Of a DNA stretch of 64,000 bases, positions 45,490-57,926 are shown in pieces (the stretch's first letter is position 1; each line of letters begins with the position of its first letter). This stretch comes from Pseudomonas sp. BP8 (GTDB taxonomy: Bacteria; Pseudomonadota; Gammaproteobacteria; Pseudomonadales; Pseudomonadaceae). Location of the stretch: assembly GCF_017875955.1 (NCBI RefSeq), contig NZ_JAGINK010000001.1, positions 2,270,001-2,334,000 of the forward strand. Reading direction: 5' to 3'. A program made the translations under genes and the position numbers. The notes under the pieces were generated by a model. It saw only the letters and a program-made list of their open reading frames with translations. It ran no database searches and was not told the origin of the DNA.

Positions 45490-45530
45490 CACGGCCCCTG
45501 TGGGCGCGGTTGAACCCGCTCCCACAGGGA
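45490..45530. repeat. REP-like palindrome between xdhB and xdhC
   Basis: CCCCTGTGGGCGCGGTTG and its inverse CCGCTCCCACAGGG form a hairpin in the 74-bp gap. It is a diverged REP-family variant. Confidence 0.7.
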
Positions 45531-45538
45531 GGGTGTTG

Positions 45539-47938
45539 TCAGTGCGTGACGCTTTCCACTTCCTGCACCGCAGGTTGCGCAGTAGCCACTGCCTTGCGCA
45601 TCTGCTCACAGCCCCACAGGACCCGCTCGGGCGTTGCCGGGGCGTCGATGTCGGGCTGCACGCGGTAGTGGGCAATGCTCGCCACCGCATCCTTGATTGC
45701 GCACCAGGCGGCCATGCCGAGCATGAACGGCGGCTCGCCGACGGCCTTGGAATGGAACACGGTGTCTTCCGGGTTCTTGCGGTTTTCCACCAGCTTGACG
45801 CGCAGGTCCAGCGGCATGTCGGCCACGGCCGGGATCTTGTAGCTGGCCGGGCCGTTGGTCATCAGCTTGCCCTTGGCGTTCCATACCAGCTCTTCGGTGG
45901 TCAGCCAGCCCATGCCCTGGATGAAGCCGCCCTCGACCTGGCCGATGTCGATGGCCGGGTTCAGCGAGTCGCCGACGTCATGCAGGATGTCGGCGCGCAA
46001 CATCTTGTACTCGCCGGTCAGGGTGTCGACGATCACCTCGACGCAGGCTGCGCCGAAGGCGAAGTAATAGAACGGCCGACCGCGGGCCTGGGTGCGGTCG
46101 TAGAAGATCTTCGGCGTGCGATAGAAACCGGTGCTCGACAGCGACACCTGGGCGAAGTAGGCCTGCTGCACCAGGCTCTCGAAGCTGACGATCTCTTCGC
46201 GAATGCGCACATGGCCGTTGCGGAACTCGACGTCTTCCTCGGTGACCTTCCAGTGCCGCGCGGCAAATTCGGTCAGGCGTTGCTTGAGGATCTCGGCGGC
46301 GTTCTGCGCGGCCTTGCCGTTCAGGTCGGCGCCGCTGGAGGCGGCGGTCGGCGAGGTGTTGGGGACTTTGTCGGTATTGGTTGCGGTGATCTGGATGCGG
46401 TCGAAATCAACCTGGAACACCTGGGCGACGACCTGGGCGACCTTGGTGTTGAGGCCCTGGCCCATTTCGGTGCCGCCGTGGTTGAGGTGGATGCTGCCGT
46501 CGGTATAGATGTGGATCAGCGCCCCGGCCTGGTTGAGGAAGGTGGCGGTGAAGGAGATGCCGAACTTGACCGGGGTCAGCGCCAGGCCTTTCTTCAATAC
46601 AGGGCTGTGCTCATTGAAGCGGCGGATCGATTCGCGCCGCTCGGCGTAGTCGCTACTGGCCTCGAGGTCGGCGGTCATTTCCTCGAGCAGGTTGTGCTCG
46701 ACGGTCTGGTAGTAATGGGTGACGTTACGCTCGGTCTTGCCATAGTAGTTGGCCTTGCGCACGGCCAGCGGGTCGCGGCCGAGCTGGCGGGCAATGTGGT
46801 CCATCACCTGCTCGATGGCGACCATTCCCTGCGGGCCGCCGAAACCGCGGTAGGCGGTATTGGAGGCGGTGTTGGTCTTGCAGCGGTGACCATTTACGGT
46901 GGCATCGCCCAGGTAATAGGCGTTGTCCGAGTGGAACATCGCCCGGTCGACGATCGAGCCAGACAAGTCGGGCGAGTAGCCACAGTTGCCGGCCAGGTCG
47001 AACTGGATGCCATGCAAGCGGCCATCGTCGTCGTAGCCTACGTCGTACTCGACGTAGAACGGGTGACGCTTGCCGGTCATGGTCATGTCTTCGACCCGTG
47101 GCAGGCGCATCTTGGTTGGCTGGCCGGTAAGCCGCGCGATCACCGCGCACAGGCAAGCGGGGCTGGCCGCCTGGGTTTCCTTGCCGCCGAAACCGCCGCC
47201 CATGCGGCGCATGTCGAGGACGATCTTGTTCATCGGCACATCGAGTACTTCGGCCACCAGCTTCTGTACTTCGGTGGGGTTCTGGGTGGAGCAGTAGACG
47301 ATCATCCCGCCATCTTCGGTGGGCATCACCGAGGAGATCTGCGTTTCCAGGTAGAAGTGCTCCTGGCCGCCGATGTGCAGCGTGCCTTGTAGTCGGTGCG
47401 GGGCGCTGGCCAATGCCGCCGCCGAGTCGCCGCGCTGGTGGGTGTGGCTGTCGAGGACGAAGTGCTTCTTGCGCAGGGCGTCGACCACGTCGAGCACCGG
47501 CTCGAGGTCTTGGTACTCGATGATCGCCGCCATGGCAGCGCGGCGCGCGGTGTCGAGGTCGCGCGCGGCCACGGCGAGCACTGGCTGGCCGAAGAATTCG
47601 ACCTTGTCGATGGCCAGCAGCGGGTCACCGGCAACCACCGGGCCGATGTCCTTCAGGCCGGGGATGTCTTCGTGGGTGATGGCAATGCGCACGCCTTCGA
47701 TGGCATAGCACGGCGACGTGTCGATGCGCAGGATGCGCGCATGGGCGCGGTCTGAGGTGCGCGCATAGACGTGCAGCTGATTGGGGAATTCAAGGCGGTC
47801 ATCGATATAGATCGCCTCGCCGGTCACGTGCTTGTCGGCGCTGTCGTGCTTGACGCTGCGGCCGACCCCGGTGGTCAGGTCCTGGCGGAACAGTTCGGCC
47901 ATCTCGGCCTGGCTCTTGAAGGCGTGATGGTTAGACAT
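45539..47938 (-). CDS. xdhB: Xanthine dehydrogenase molybdopterin-binding subunit XdhB
   Basis: The product is 799 residues and carries the molybdenum centre that hydroxylates hypoxanthine and xanthine to urate. It begins with the GRSVKHDSADKHVTGEAIYI segment, has MRRMGGGFGGKETQAA near residue 245, the AYRGFGGPQGMVAIEQVMDH arginine region, and the C-terminal VGEPPFMLGMAAWCAI with the catalytic glutamate. It overlaps xdhA by 8 bp. Confidence 0.96.
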   Translation of the reverse strand: MSNHHAFKSQAEMAELFRQDLTTGVGRSVKHDSADKHVTGEAIYIDDRLEFPNQLHVYARTSDRAHARILRIDTSPCYAIEGVRIAITHEDIPGLKDIGPVVAGDPLLAIDKVEFFGQPVLAVAARDLDTARRAAMAAIIEYQDLEPVLDVVDALRKKHFVLDSHTHQRGDSAAALASAPHRLQGTLHIGGQEHFYLETQISSVMPTEDGGMIVYCSTQNPTEVQKLVAEVLDVPMNKIVLDMRRMGGGFGGKETQAASPACLCAVIARLTGQPTKMRLPRVEDMTMTGKRHPFYVEYDVGYDDDGRLHGIQFDLAGNCGYSPDLSGSIVDRAMFHSDNAYYLGDATVNGHRCKTNTASNTAYRGFGGPQGMVAIEQVMDHIARQLGRDPLAVRKANYYGKTERNVTHYYQTVEHNLLEEMTADLEASSDYAERRESIRRFNEHSPVLKKGLALTPVKFGISFTATFLNQAGALIHIYTDGSIHLNHGGTEMGQGLNTKVAQVVAQVFQVDFDRIQITATNTDKVPNTSPTAASSGADLNGKAAQNAAEILKQRLTEFAARHWKVTEEDVEFRNGHVRIREEIVSFESLVQQAYFAQVSLSSTGFYRTPKIFYDRTQARGRPFYYFAFGAACVEVIVDTLTGEYKMLRADILHDVGDSLNPAIDIGQVEGGFIQGMGWLTTEELVWNAKGKLMTNGPASYKIPAVADMPLDLRVKLVENRKNPEDTVFHSKAVGEPPFMLGMAAWCAIKDAVASIAHYRVQPDIDAPATPERVLWGCEQMRKAVATAQPAVQEVESVTH

Positions 47939-49385
47939 AGGCGGTCACCCGGGTTTCGATGTGCGGCGATTGCAGTTCGATGAAGTACTTGCGCAGCAGG
48001 TTCTGTGCGGTCAGCAGGCGGTATTCCTTGCTCGCGCGAAAATCCGTGAGCGGGCTGAAGTCTTCGGCCAAGGCCTGGCAGGCGCGTTCGATGCTGGCCT
48101 GGTTGAACGGTTTGCCGCGCAGGGCGGCTTCGCAGGCGCGCGCGCGCTTGGGGATGGCTGCCATGCCACCAAAGGCGATGCGCACGCCACTGACCACACC
48201 GTCATCGATGCTCAGGTTGAACGCCGCGCACACCGCGGAGATGTCGTCGTCGAGGCGCTTGGAAACCTTGTAGGCACGGAAGGTCCAGTCGTTGCTCGCG
48301 CGCGGCACGATGATCTTCTCGATGAACTCGCTGTCCTGGCGGGCGGTGATCCGGTAGTCGATGAAGTAGTCTTCAAGGGGCAAGGTGCGCTGGCGTTGGC
48401 CTTGGCGCAGGACCACCTGGGCATCCAGGGCGATCAGCAAGGGCGGCGAATCGCCGATCGGCGAGGCGTTGCCGATATTGCCGCCGAGGGTGCCCTGGTT
48501 GCGGATCTGCAGCGAGGCAAAGCGGTGCAGCAGGTCGCCGAAGTCCGGGTATTCCGCGCTTAGCGCGCCGTAGCAGTCGGTCAGCGGGGTAGCAGCGCCG
48601 ATCTGCAGATGGGTAGCAGTGGTGTCGATGCGCTTGAGCTCGGCGACACCGCCGACGTAGATCATCACCGGCAAGGTCTTGTGGAACTGGGTCACTTCCA
48701 GCGCCAGGTCGGTGCCACCGGCGAGCAGCCGGGCTTCCGGGTGCGAGCTGTACAGGTCAGCCAGGTCGGCGACGGTCAGTGGTACCAGGCAGCGCTTGTC
48801 GCCGCTGTTCAGCTCACCGGTCTCGGCCGGGGTGATGGCCTTGAGGCGGGCGATGGTCTGCGCTTGTTGCGCGTCGAACTGGTCGCGGCACGGCGAGGTG
48901 CAGCTCTGCTTGGCGGCATCGAGGATCGGCCGGTAGCCGGTGCAGCGGCAGAGGTTGCCGGCGAGAGCTTCCTGGGCCTGGTGCAGGTCGGGGCCGTCGC
49001 TGTTCTTCTGCAGGGCGAACAGCGACATGACGAAGCCCGGGGTGCAGAAGCCGCATTGCGAACCATGGCAGTCGGCCATGGCCCGCTGCACGCTGTGCAG
49101 TTCGCCCTGATGCTTGAGGCCTTCGACGCTAATCAATTGCTTGCCGTGCAACGATGAGACAAACGTCAGGCACGAGTTGAGGCTGCGGTAGCGCAGGCTG
49201 TCCTGGCCCTGCTCGTCCTGGATCAGCTCACCCACTACCACGGTGCAGGCGCCGCAGTCGCCACTGGCGCAGCCTTCCTTGGTGCCGGGTTTGCCGAGGT
49301 GCTCGCGCAGGTATTGCAGCACCGTCATGTTCGGGTCCAGGGCGTGCTCATTACGCAGCTCCTGGTTAACGAGAAACTGGATCAC
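47931..49385 (-). CDS. xdhA: Xanthine dehydrogenase small subunit XdhA (2Fe-2S and FAD)
   Basis: The product is 484 residues. The plant-type 2Fe-2S domain has C39, C44 and C47 (GCASGDCGACTVV) and C72. The second 2Fe-2S domain has CGFCTPGFVM and CRCTGYRPI. The FAD domain follows from about residue 190 (ARLLAGGTDLALEV and GNIGNASPIGD). It moves electrons from XdhB to NAD. Two RutR-like boxes lie 53-91 bp upstream. Confidence 0.96.
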   Translation of the reverse strand: MIQFLVNQELRNEHALDPNMTVLQYLREHLGKPGTKEGCASGDCGACTVVVGELIQDEQGQDSLRYRSLNSCLTFVSSLHGKQLISVEGLKHQGELHSVQRAMADCHGSQCGFCTPGFVMSLFALQKNSDGPDLHQAQEALAGNLCRCTGYRPILDAAKQSCTSPCRDQFDAQQAQTIARLKAITPAETGELNSGDKRCLVPLTVADLADLYSSHPEARLLAGGTDLALEVTQFHKTLPVMIYVGGVAELKRIDTTATHLQIGAATPLTDCYGALSAEYPDFGDLLHRFASLQIRNQGTLGGNIGNASPIGDSPPLLIALDAQVVLRQGQRQRTLPLEDYFIDYRITARQDSEFIEKIIVPRASNDWTFRAYKVSKRLDDDISAVCAAFNLSIDDGVVSGVRIAFGGMAAIPKRARACEAALRGKPFNQASIERACQALAEDFSPLTDFRASKEYRLLTAQNLLRKYFIELQSPHIETRVTAYV

Positions 49386-49437
49386 GGGGAAGGCCTCGCA
49401 ATGGTTTTATTGTTGTTCCGGCGGACTCTAAGCAGGC

Positions 49438-49453
49438 TTGATCATTGGGTCAA
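49438..49453. promoter_or_regulatory. RutR-like box (xdhA proximal)
   Basis: TTGATCATTGGGTCAA matches 12 of the 14 defined RutR consensus bases and is the best match in the window. It lies 53 bp upstream of xdhA, opposite the GntR-smc side. Confidence 0.55.
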
Positions 49454-49460
49454 TATTTTT

Positions 49461-49476
49461 CTGACTCAAAGGTCAA
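49461..49476. promoter_or_regulatory. RutR-like box (xdhA distal)
   Basis: CTGACTCAAAGGTCAA matches 11 of the 14 defined RutR bases. It is spaced 23 bp from the first box, about two helical turns, so two dimers could bind the same face. Confidence 0.5.
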
Positions 49477-49652
49477 GAAATCGCGCATGCCGAGTCTTCG
49501 CCGCACCTGACGCCTTTCCTACAAGCATAGATCGCGCCGCTCGGGTGGGGGCGGTGCCCGCGAATAAACCGCGATGCCCCTCTGCGCGAGCCCCAGGCAA
49601 GTGCGCTACAATCCGCCCCTTGTGCCCAGTTCAATGATTTTGAAGGAAAACC

Positions 49653-50312
49653 ATGACGTTCAAGGCGCCGGACAGTCTCTCCGAGCAAATTGCCCACTAC
49701 CTGGCAGAGCGGATCATCCGCGGTGAACTTGCGCCAGGCGAGCGCATCCAGGAGCAGAAGGTCACCCAGGCACTGAACGTCAGCCGCGGGTCGGTGCGTG
49801 AGGCGCTGTTGATCCTCGAGCGTCGCCATCTGGTAGCGATCCTGCCGCGTCGTGGCGCCCACGTAACCAAGCTCGACGAGCGTAGCGTGCGCAGCCTGTG
49901 TGCCTTGATGGGCGAGTTCTACATCCTGCTCGGCAATGCCGTTGCGCAAAAATGGCGCACCGAGACCGACCTGATGCCGTTTATGGGCATTCAGCAGCGC
50001 CTGCAACAGGCCCATGCCAGCACCGATATCAAGACTTTCGTTGCCGAAAGCTTCGCGGTGATGCGTGCAGCGTATCCATTCGCCGACAATCCGTATCTGC
50101 AGGAAACCGTCGAGAACCTTCAGCCGGCCATGAGCCGTGCCTATTACCTGGCGCTCGATCAGCGTCAGGCAAACATGCTCGACTACCTCGAACTGTTCGA
50201 CCGCCTGCTCAGTGCGGTGGTCGCGCGCGACCTGCCGCGAATCCGCGAGGTATTGGTTGCCTATTGCCAGCGCAGTTGCGAGCTGGTGCTGGCGGCATTG
50301 GCGCGGACCTGA
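49653..50312 (+). CDS. GntR family transcriptional regulator (FCD domain)
   Basis: The product is 219 residues. The winged helix-turn-helix (QKVTQALNVSRGSVREALLI, residues about 33-52) is followed by an all-helical FCD ligand domain. It stands between xdhA (divergent) and smc (3 bp downstream, same direction), the same place as in other Pseudomonas. Control of xdhA or of nearby metabolism is plausible, but no TTGTRTACAA site occurs in its upstream region, so it is the less likely binder of that motif. Confidence 0.88.
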   Translation: MTFKAPDSLSEQIAHYLAERIIRGELAPGERIQEQKVTQALNVSRGSVREALLILERRHLVAILPRRGAHVTKLDERSVRSLCALMGEFYILLGNAVAQKWRTETDLMPFMGIQQRLQQAHASTDIKTFVAESFAVMRAAYPFADNPYLQETVENLQPAMSRAYYLALDQRQANMLDYLELFDRLLSAVVARDLPRIREVLVAYCQRSCELVLAALART

Positions 50313-50315
50313 CCG

Positions 50316-53300
50316 ATGCGCCTCAAATGCATTCGCCTGGCCGGGTTCAAGTCGTTCGTCGACCCGACCACGGTCAACTTCCCCAGCAACATGGCCGCCG
50401 TGGTTGGCCCCAATGGCTGTGGCAAGTCCAATATCATCGATGCGGTGCGCTGGGTCATGGGCGAAAGCTCGGCGAAAAACCTGCGTGGCGAGTCGATGAC
50501 CGACGTCATCTTCAATGGCTCGACCAGCCGCAAGCCGGTCAGCCAGGCCAGCATCGAACTGGTGTTCGACAACAGCGACAACACCTTGGTCGGCGAGTAT
50601 GCGGCTTATGCCGAGATCTCGATCCGGCGCAAGGTCACCCGCGACGCGCAGAACACCTATTACCTCAACGGCACCAAGTGCCGTCGACGCGACATTACCG
50701 ACATCTTCCTCGGCACCGGGCTGGGGCCGCGCAGCTACTCGATCATCGAGCAGGGCATGATCTCCAAGCTGATCGAAGCCAAGCCCGAGGAACTGCGCAA
50801 TTTCATCGAAGAAGCGGCAGGCATCTCCAAATACAAGGAGCGCCGCCGCGAAACCGAAACCCGCATTCGCCGCACCCAGGAAAACCTCGCCCGCCTGACC
50901 GACCTGCGCGATGAGCTGGCGCGTCAGCTCGAACGCTTGCACCGTCAGGCCCAGGCGGCCGAGAAGTACCGTGAATACAAGGCCAGCGAACGCCAGCTCA
51001 AGGCGCGTCTGTCAGCCCTGCGCTGGCGTGCGCTGGATGAGCGTGTGCAGCAGCGCACGGCGATTACCGGCGATCAGGAAGTGGCCTTCGAGGCCTTGGT
51101 GGCCGAGCAGCGCAATGCCGATGCCAGCATCGAGCGCCTGCGTGATGGCCATCACGAGTTGTCCGAGCGCTTCAACCAGGTACAAGGCCGCTTCTATTCG
51201 GTTGCCGGCGATATCGCCCGGGTCGAGCAGAGCATCCAGCATGGCCAGCAGCGTCTGCGGCAGTTGCAGGATGACCTCAAGGAAGCTGAACGCACGCGCC
51301 TGGAGACCGAGTCGCACCTGGGGCACGATCGCACCTTGCTGGCCACCCTCGGCGAAGAGCTGGCCATGCTCGAGCCGGAGCAGGAGATGACCCTGGCCGC
51401 TGCCGAAGAAGCGGCGGCCACCCTCGAAGAAGCCGAGCTGGGCATGCACGGTTGGCAGGAGCAGTGGGACGTTTTCAATACCCGCTCGGCCGAGCCGCGG
51501 CGTCAGGCCGAAGTTCAGCAGTCGCGTCTGCAGCAGCTCGAATCTGGTCTTGAGCGCCTGGCCGAGCGCCAGCGCAAGCTTGGCGAAGAGCGCGATCAAC
51601 TGGGCGCAGATCCGCAGGATGCCGCCATGTTCGAATTGTCCGAGCAGGTGGCCAGCAGCGAGTTACTACTTGAAGAGCTGCACGTCGCCGAGCAGGAAGT
51701 GGTCGAGCGGCTTGAGGGCGTGCGTGAGCAACTCCAGCAGGCGACTCAGGCCCACCAGCAGGTGCAGGGCGATCAGCAGCGTCTGGGCGGTCGTCTGGCC
51801 TCGCTTGAGGCGCTGCAACAGGCCGCGCTGGAGCCTGCCGCTGGTGCCGTCGACTGGCTGCGCGCCCAAGGCCTGGAACAACGCCCCACACTGGCTGAAG
51901 GGCTGCGTGTCGAGCCCGGCTGGGAGCTGGCGGTGGAAACCGTGCTGGGCGCCGACCTGCAAGCGCTACTGGTAGATGACTTCGCCGGTCTCGACTTTGC
52001 GGCGCTGGAGCAGGGCGACCTGCGCTTGCTGCTGGCCGATGGGGACGGCACACGATTGGTCGGGAGCCTGCTCGACAAGGTCGAGGGGCGCACCGACCTG
52101 ACGCCTTGGCTCGGTCAGGTGCTGCCCGTTGAAAGTCTTGAGCAAGCACTGGCGCGGCGTTCCGGCTTGGGCGCCGGGCAGAGCCTGGTCAGTCGCGATG
52201 GCTACTGGGTCGGGCGGAATTTTTTGCGGGTCAGCCGCGGCGGTGAAGCCGAAGGTGGCATCCTCGCCCGCGGCCAGGAGATCGAACGGCTGGCTGCCGA
52301 GCAACTGGAGCAGGAGGCGCTGCTCGAACAGCTGGATCAGCAACTGCAGGCCCATCGTGAACAACAGCGCGACCTTGAAGAGCAGCGCGAGCAACTGCGC
52401 CGCCGCAGCCAGGACGAAAACCGCCAGCACGGTGAACTCAAGGCGCGGCTGTCTGCCGGCCGTGCCCGCGCCGAACAGCTTGAGTTGCGTCGACGCCGGC
52501 TTGAAGAAGAGCTGACCGAGCTGCAAGAACAGCGCGCCATCGAGCATGAACAGCTGGGCGAGGGGCGCCTGATCCTGCAGGAAGCCCTCGACCTGATGGC
52601 CCAGGACACCGACCAGCGCGAGCAATTGCTGGCCCGTCGCGACACCTTGCGCGAAGGCCTCGACCGTATTCGCCAAGAGGCTCGCCAGCACAAGGACCAT
52701 GCCCATCAACTGGCCGTGCGCCTGGGCTCGCTGCGCGCTCAGCATGATTCCACCCGCCAGGCCCTGGAGCGTCTTGAGCAGCAAGCCGCCCGCCTCAGCG
52801 AACGCCAGGAGCAGTTGAGCCTGAACCTGGAGGAGGGCGAGGCACCGCAGGAGGAACTGCGCCTCAAGCTGGAAGAATTGCTCGAGCGACGCATGAGCGT
52901 CGATGAAGAAATGCGCTTGGCCCGCCTGCACATGGACGAGGCCGACCGCGAACTGCGCGACGCCGAGAAGCGCCGCAGCCAGGCCGAGCAGCAGGCGCAA
53001 CTGCTGCGCGGCCAGCTCGAGCAGTCCCGCCTGGAGTCGCAAGGCCTGGAACTGCGTCGCACGACCTTGCAGGAGCAACTGCTCGCCGATGGCTTCGATC
53101 TGCAAGGCGTCCTTGCCAGCTTGGCGCCGGACGCCAGCGAGCAGGGCACCGAACAAGAGTTGGAACAGGTCGAGGGGCGTATCCAACGCCTCGGCGCGAT
53201 CAACCTGGCGGCCATCGAAGAGTACGAGCAGCAGTCTGAGCGCAAGCGTTACCTGGATGCTCAGGATGCTGATCTGGTCGAAGCGCTGGAGACCCTGGAA

Positions 53301-53804
53301 AACGTCATTCGCAAGATCGACAAGGAAACCCGCAACCGCTTCAAAGATACCTTTGATCAGATAAATGCCGGTTTACAGGCGCTTTTTCCAAAAGTTTTCG
53401 GTGGCGGCAGTGCTTACCTGGAACTGACGGGCGAAGATCTACTCGATACTGGGGTGACGATCATGGCGCGTCCGCCGGGCAAGAAAAACAGCACGATTCA
53501 TCTGCTGTCCGGCGGCGAAAAAGCCCTGACCGCGCTAGCGTTGGTTTTTGCCATCTTCAAGCTCAACCCGGCACCGTTCTGCATGCTCGACGAAGTCGAT
53601 GCGCCGCTGGACGATGCCAACGTCGGGCGTTACGCCCGGCTGGTCAAGGAGATGAGCGAGACCGTGCAGTTCATCTACATCACCCACAACAAGATCGCCA
53701 TGGAAATGGCCGATCAATTGATGGGGGTGACCATGCACGAGCCGGGCTGTTCACGTCTTGTTGCAGTTGATGTAGAGGAAGCAATGGCCATGGTAGACAC
53801 CTGA
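50316..53804 (+). CDS. smc: Chromosome segregation protein SMC
   Basis: The product is a 1162-residue condensin ATPase that compacts and separates chromosomes with ScpA and ScpB. Walker A is GPNGCGKSN at residues 31-39. Long coiled coils (about 165-490 and 650-1000) flank a hinge around residues 500-620. The C-terminal head has LLSGGEKALTALAL (signature) and CMLDEVDAPLDD (Walker B). It starts 3 bp after the GntR gene and is probably co-transcribed. No frame damage is seen. Confidence 0.97.
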   Translation: MRLKCIRLAGFKSFVDPTTVNFPSNMAAVVGPNGCGKSNIIDAVRWVMGESSAKNLRGESMTDVIFNGSTSRKPVSQASIELVFDNSDNTLVGEYAAYAEISIRRKVTRDAQNTYYLNGTKCRRRDITDIFLGTGLGPRSYSIIEQGMISKLIEAKPEELRNFIEEAAGISKYKERRRETETRIRRTQENLARLTDLRDELARQLERLHRQAQAAEKYREYKASERQLKARLSALRWRALDERVQQRTAITGDQEVAFEALVAEQRNADASIERLRDGHHELSERFNQVQGRFYSVAGDIARVEQSIQHGQQRLRQLQDDLKEAERTRLETESHLGHDRTLLATLGEELAMLEPEQEMTLAAAEEAAATLEEAELGMHGWQEQWDVFNTRSAEPRRQAEVQQSRLQQLESGLERLAERQRKLGEERDQLGADPQDAAMFELSEQVASSELLLEELHVAEQEVVERLEGVREQLQQATQAHQQVQGDQQRLGGRLASLEALQQAALEPAAGAVDWLRAQGLEQRPTLAEGLRVEPGWELAVETVLGADLQALLVDDFAGLDFAALEQGDLRLLLADGDGTRLVGSLLDKVEGRTDLTPWLGQVLPVESLEQALARRSGLGAGQSLVSRDGYWVGRNFLRVSRGGEAEGGILARGQEIERLAAEQLEQEALLEQLDQQLQAHREQQRDLEEQREQLRRRSQDENRQHGELKARLSAGRARAEQLELRRRRLEEELTELQEQRAIEHEQLGEGRLILQEALDLMAQDTDQREQLLARRDTLREGLDRIRQEARQHKDHAHQLAVRLGSLRAQHDSTRQALERLEQQAARLSERQEQLSLNLEEGEAPQEELRLKLEELLERRMSVDEEMRLARLHMDEADRELRDAEKRRSQAEQQAQLLRGQLEQSRLESQGLELRRTTLQEQLLADGFDLQGVLASLAPDASEQGTEQELEQVEGRIQRLGAINLAAIEEYEQQSERKRYLDAQDADLVEALETLENVIRKIDKETRNRFKDTFDQINAGLQALFPKVFGGGSAYLELTGEDLLDTGVTIMARPPGKKNSTIHLLSGGEKALTALALVFAIFKLNPAPFCMLDEVDAPLDDANVGRYARLVKEMSETVQFIYITHNKIAMEMADQLMGVTMHEPGCSRLVAVDVEEAMAMVDT

Positions 53805-54009
53805 TAAGCGAAGATAGGGCGTTTTCCCACGGTAAAAGCCCCTGTCATGTGCGACAGACGGTGTAAAGTTGCGCAAGGTCGTGCTAGCTTAATGTCACGT
53901 GTATTTTGCGTGGGTAAAACGCCTGTCAGAACATAGAGTTGGCGCCACGTGTTAAAGGGCTTTGAACCCTTTGTTTTCAAGCATATTTTTGATAGAGGCA
54001 CGGGATTAC

Positions 54010-54900
54010 ATGGAAATCGGTCTGCGCGAGTGGCTGATCGTCATCGGCATCATTGTCATCGCCGGTATTCTTTTTGACGGCTGGCGTCGCATGCGTGGTG
54101 GCAAGGGCAAATTGAAATTCCGTCTGGACCGCAGCTACACCAACCTGCCCGATGAAGAGGGCGGGGCTGAGGTGCTCGGCCCTGCGCGCGTGCTCGAGGG
54201 TGAGCATAAAGAGCCGGAGCTGGATGAAACCGACCTGCCGTCGCTCAGCGCCGGACGTGAGCGCGAGCGCGATATCAAGCCGAGCAAGGCTTCCAAGCGC
54301 GGCAAGCGCGCCACTGAATCGCAGCAGGGTGACCTGAGCCTGGCCGCCGATAGCCGTGAGCCCGACCTGTTTGCCGATGCTGACGATGACTACGAAACCG
54401 AGAGCAACCGCAACGGTGGTTATGCCTCGTCGACGTCGTCGAACAGCAGCGTCAAGGATATGCCACCGGCTGAAGAAGTCCTGGTGATCAGTGTCATCTC
54501 CCGCGATGAGAGCGGCTTCAAGGGCCCGGCGCTGCTGCAGAACATTCTCGAGAGCGGTCTGCGTTTTGGCGAGATGGACATCTTCCATCGCCACGAAAGC
54601 ATGGCCGGTCATGGCGAAGTACTGTTCTCCATGGCCAATGCGGTCAAGCCGGGCGTGTTCGACCTGGACGACATCGACCACTTCAGCACCCGTGCGGTGA
54701 GCTTCTTCCTTGGCTTGCCGGGCCCGCGTCATCCCAAGCAGGCCTTCGATGTAATGGTCGCCGCGGCGCGCAAGTTGGCCCATGAGCTGAACGGCGAGTT
54801 GAAGGATGACCAGCGCAGCGTACTGACCGCGCAGACCATCGAGCATTATCGCCAGCGCATCGTCGAGTTCGAGCGCCGTGCGCTGACCCAGAAGCGTTGA
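54010..54900 (+). CDS. zipA: Cell division protein ZipA
   Basis: The product is 296 residues. A single N-terminal membrane segment ([20 protein letters not shown]) leads through a charged, low-complexity linker (about residues 60-160) to the C-terminal FtsZ-binding domain (about 160-296; [20 protein letters not shown]). It tethers the FtsZ ring to the membrane. The ATG at 54010 is chosen because upstream in-frame codons lie in noncoding DNA. It sits between smc and ligA, as usual in Pseudomonas. Confidence 0.95.
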   Translation: MEIGLREWLIVIGIIVIAGILFDGWRRMRGGKGKLKFRLDRSYTNLPDEEGGAEVLGPARVLEGEHKEPELDETDLPSLSAGRERERDIKPSKASKRGKRATESQQGDLSLAADSREPDLFADADDDYETESNRNGGYASSTSSNSSVKDMPPAEEVLVISVISRDESGFKGPALLQNILESGLRFGEMDIFHRHESMAGHGEVLFSMANAVKPGVFDLDDIDHFSTRAVSFFLGLPGPRHPKQAFDVMVAAARKLAHELNGELKDDQRSVLTAQTIEHYRQRIVEFERRALTQKR

Positions 54901-57330
<2,430 letters not shown>

Positions 57331-57383
57331 GGGGGTTGCGGGACAAGTCATTGAGAAATGATGGTTTTTTCTTGATGCAGAGG

Positions 57384-57411
57384 TTGTAACTTCGTCTCAG
57401 AGCGGTACAAT
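57384..57411 (+). promoter_or_regulatory. Promoter of the 4.5S RNA gene
   Basis: TTGTAA (57384-57389) and TACAAT (57406-57411) are separated by 16 bp, giving a start near 57418. It fits a sigma-70 promoter. Confidence 0.65.
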
Positions 57412-57443
57412 GGCGCGGCTCGTCACATGGCGAGCAGCGTAGT

Positions 57444-57553
57444 GGTGGCTCCATCGGTCCCTCCGCAACGATTACCCGTTAACCTGGTCAGATCCGGAAG
57501 GAAGCAGCCACAGCGGGAACATCGTGTGCCGGGGTGTGGCTGGTGGGGCTGCC
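57444..57553 (+). ncRNA. ffs: Signal recognition particle RNA (4.5S RNA)
   Basis: The conserved SRP apical loop is present: CTGGTCAGATCCGGAAGGAAGCAGC, in which GGTCAG, GGAAG and AGCAGC form the Ffh-binding site (about 57485-57507). The 5' strand GGTGGCTCCATC pairs with the 3' strand GGTGGGGCTGCC, and CGCAACG with CGTGTG, as in the E. coli RNA. The ends are estimated from pairing. The RNA guides membrane and secreted proteins to the membrane with Ffh. Confidence 0.93.
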
Positions 57554-57926
57554 TCCATACTGTAAGTCCTTAATTCTAAAGGACTTTCCTCTCTCAAAAT
57601 CTCGAAGTGGACCAGTGCCGTAGTACACCTAAGTGGTGCACCATGCCGGCAATTCTATCACCTCTCTCTAGCTTTCCGCCCTGCCGCTGTTCTTCCAGTT
57701 CAGATTTCTACGTGCCCTATCGGGCTGATGCTGGTCTTTGCTAACTGCCAAGCCGCCGGAACTCCATCTTCGACGCGTCCAGAGCAATCACACTGGTTTC
57801 AGAAAAGTAGCTTCTGTTTATGTTGAGGTGTGTGGTGTGCCGTCCATGATGAAGCGGATCTCGAATTGGTCCGTGAGCCGAATCTGTTATGCTCGCACAT
57901 TGACTCTCATTGCTTAAGGAGGAAGC
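57554..57926. other. Region between 4.5S RNA and the accessory genes
   Basis: No gene is seen in these 373 bp. A hairpin lies just after the 4.5S RNA. Base composition falls from the core-genome level within this stretch, and the last REP element is well to the left, so the junction between core and accessory DNA is probably here. Confidence 0.6.
57564..57586 (+). terminator. Hairpin after the 4.5S RNA gene
   Basis: AAGTCCTT (57564-57571) and AAGGACTT (57579-57586) form a perfect 8-bp stem with loop AATTCTA, followed by a pyrimidine tract TCCTCTCTC. It is likely the transcript end of the 4.5S RNA. Confidence 0.6.

Noticed and set aside
57444..57553. A tRNA or tmRNA as the integration target
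   Set aside because: The conserved GGTCAG and GGAAGGAAGCAGC core and pairing identify it as 4.5S RNA, and no cloverleaf or anticodon arm is present.
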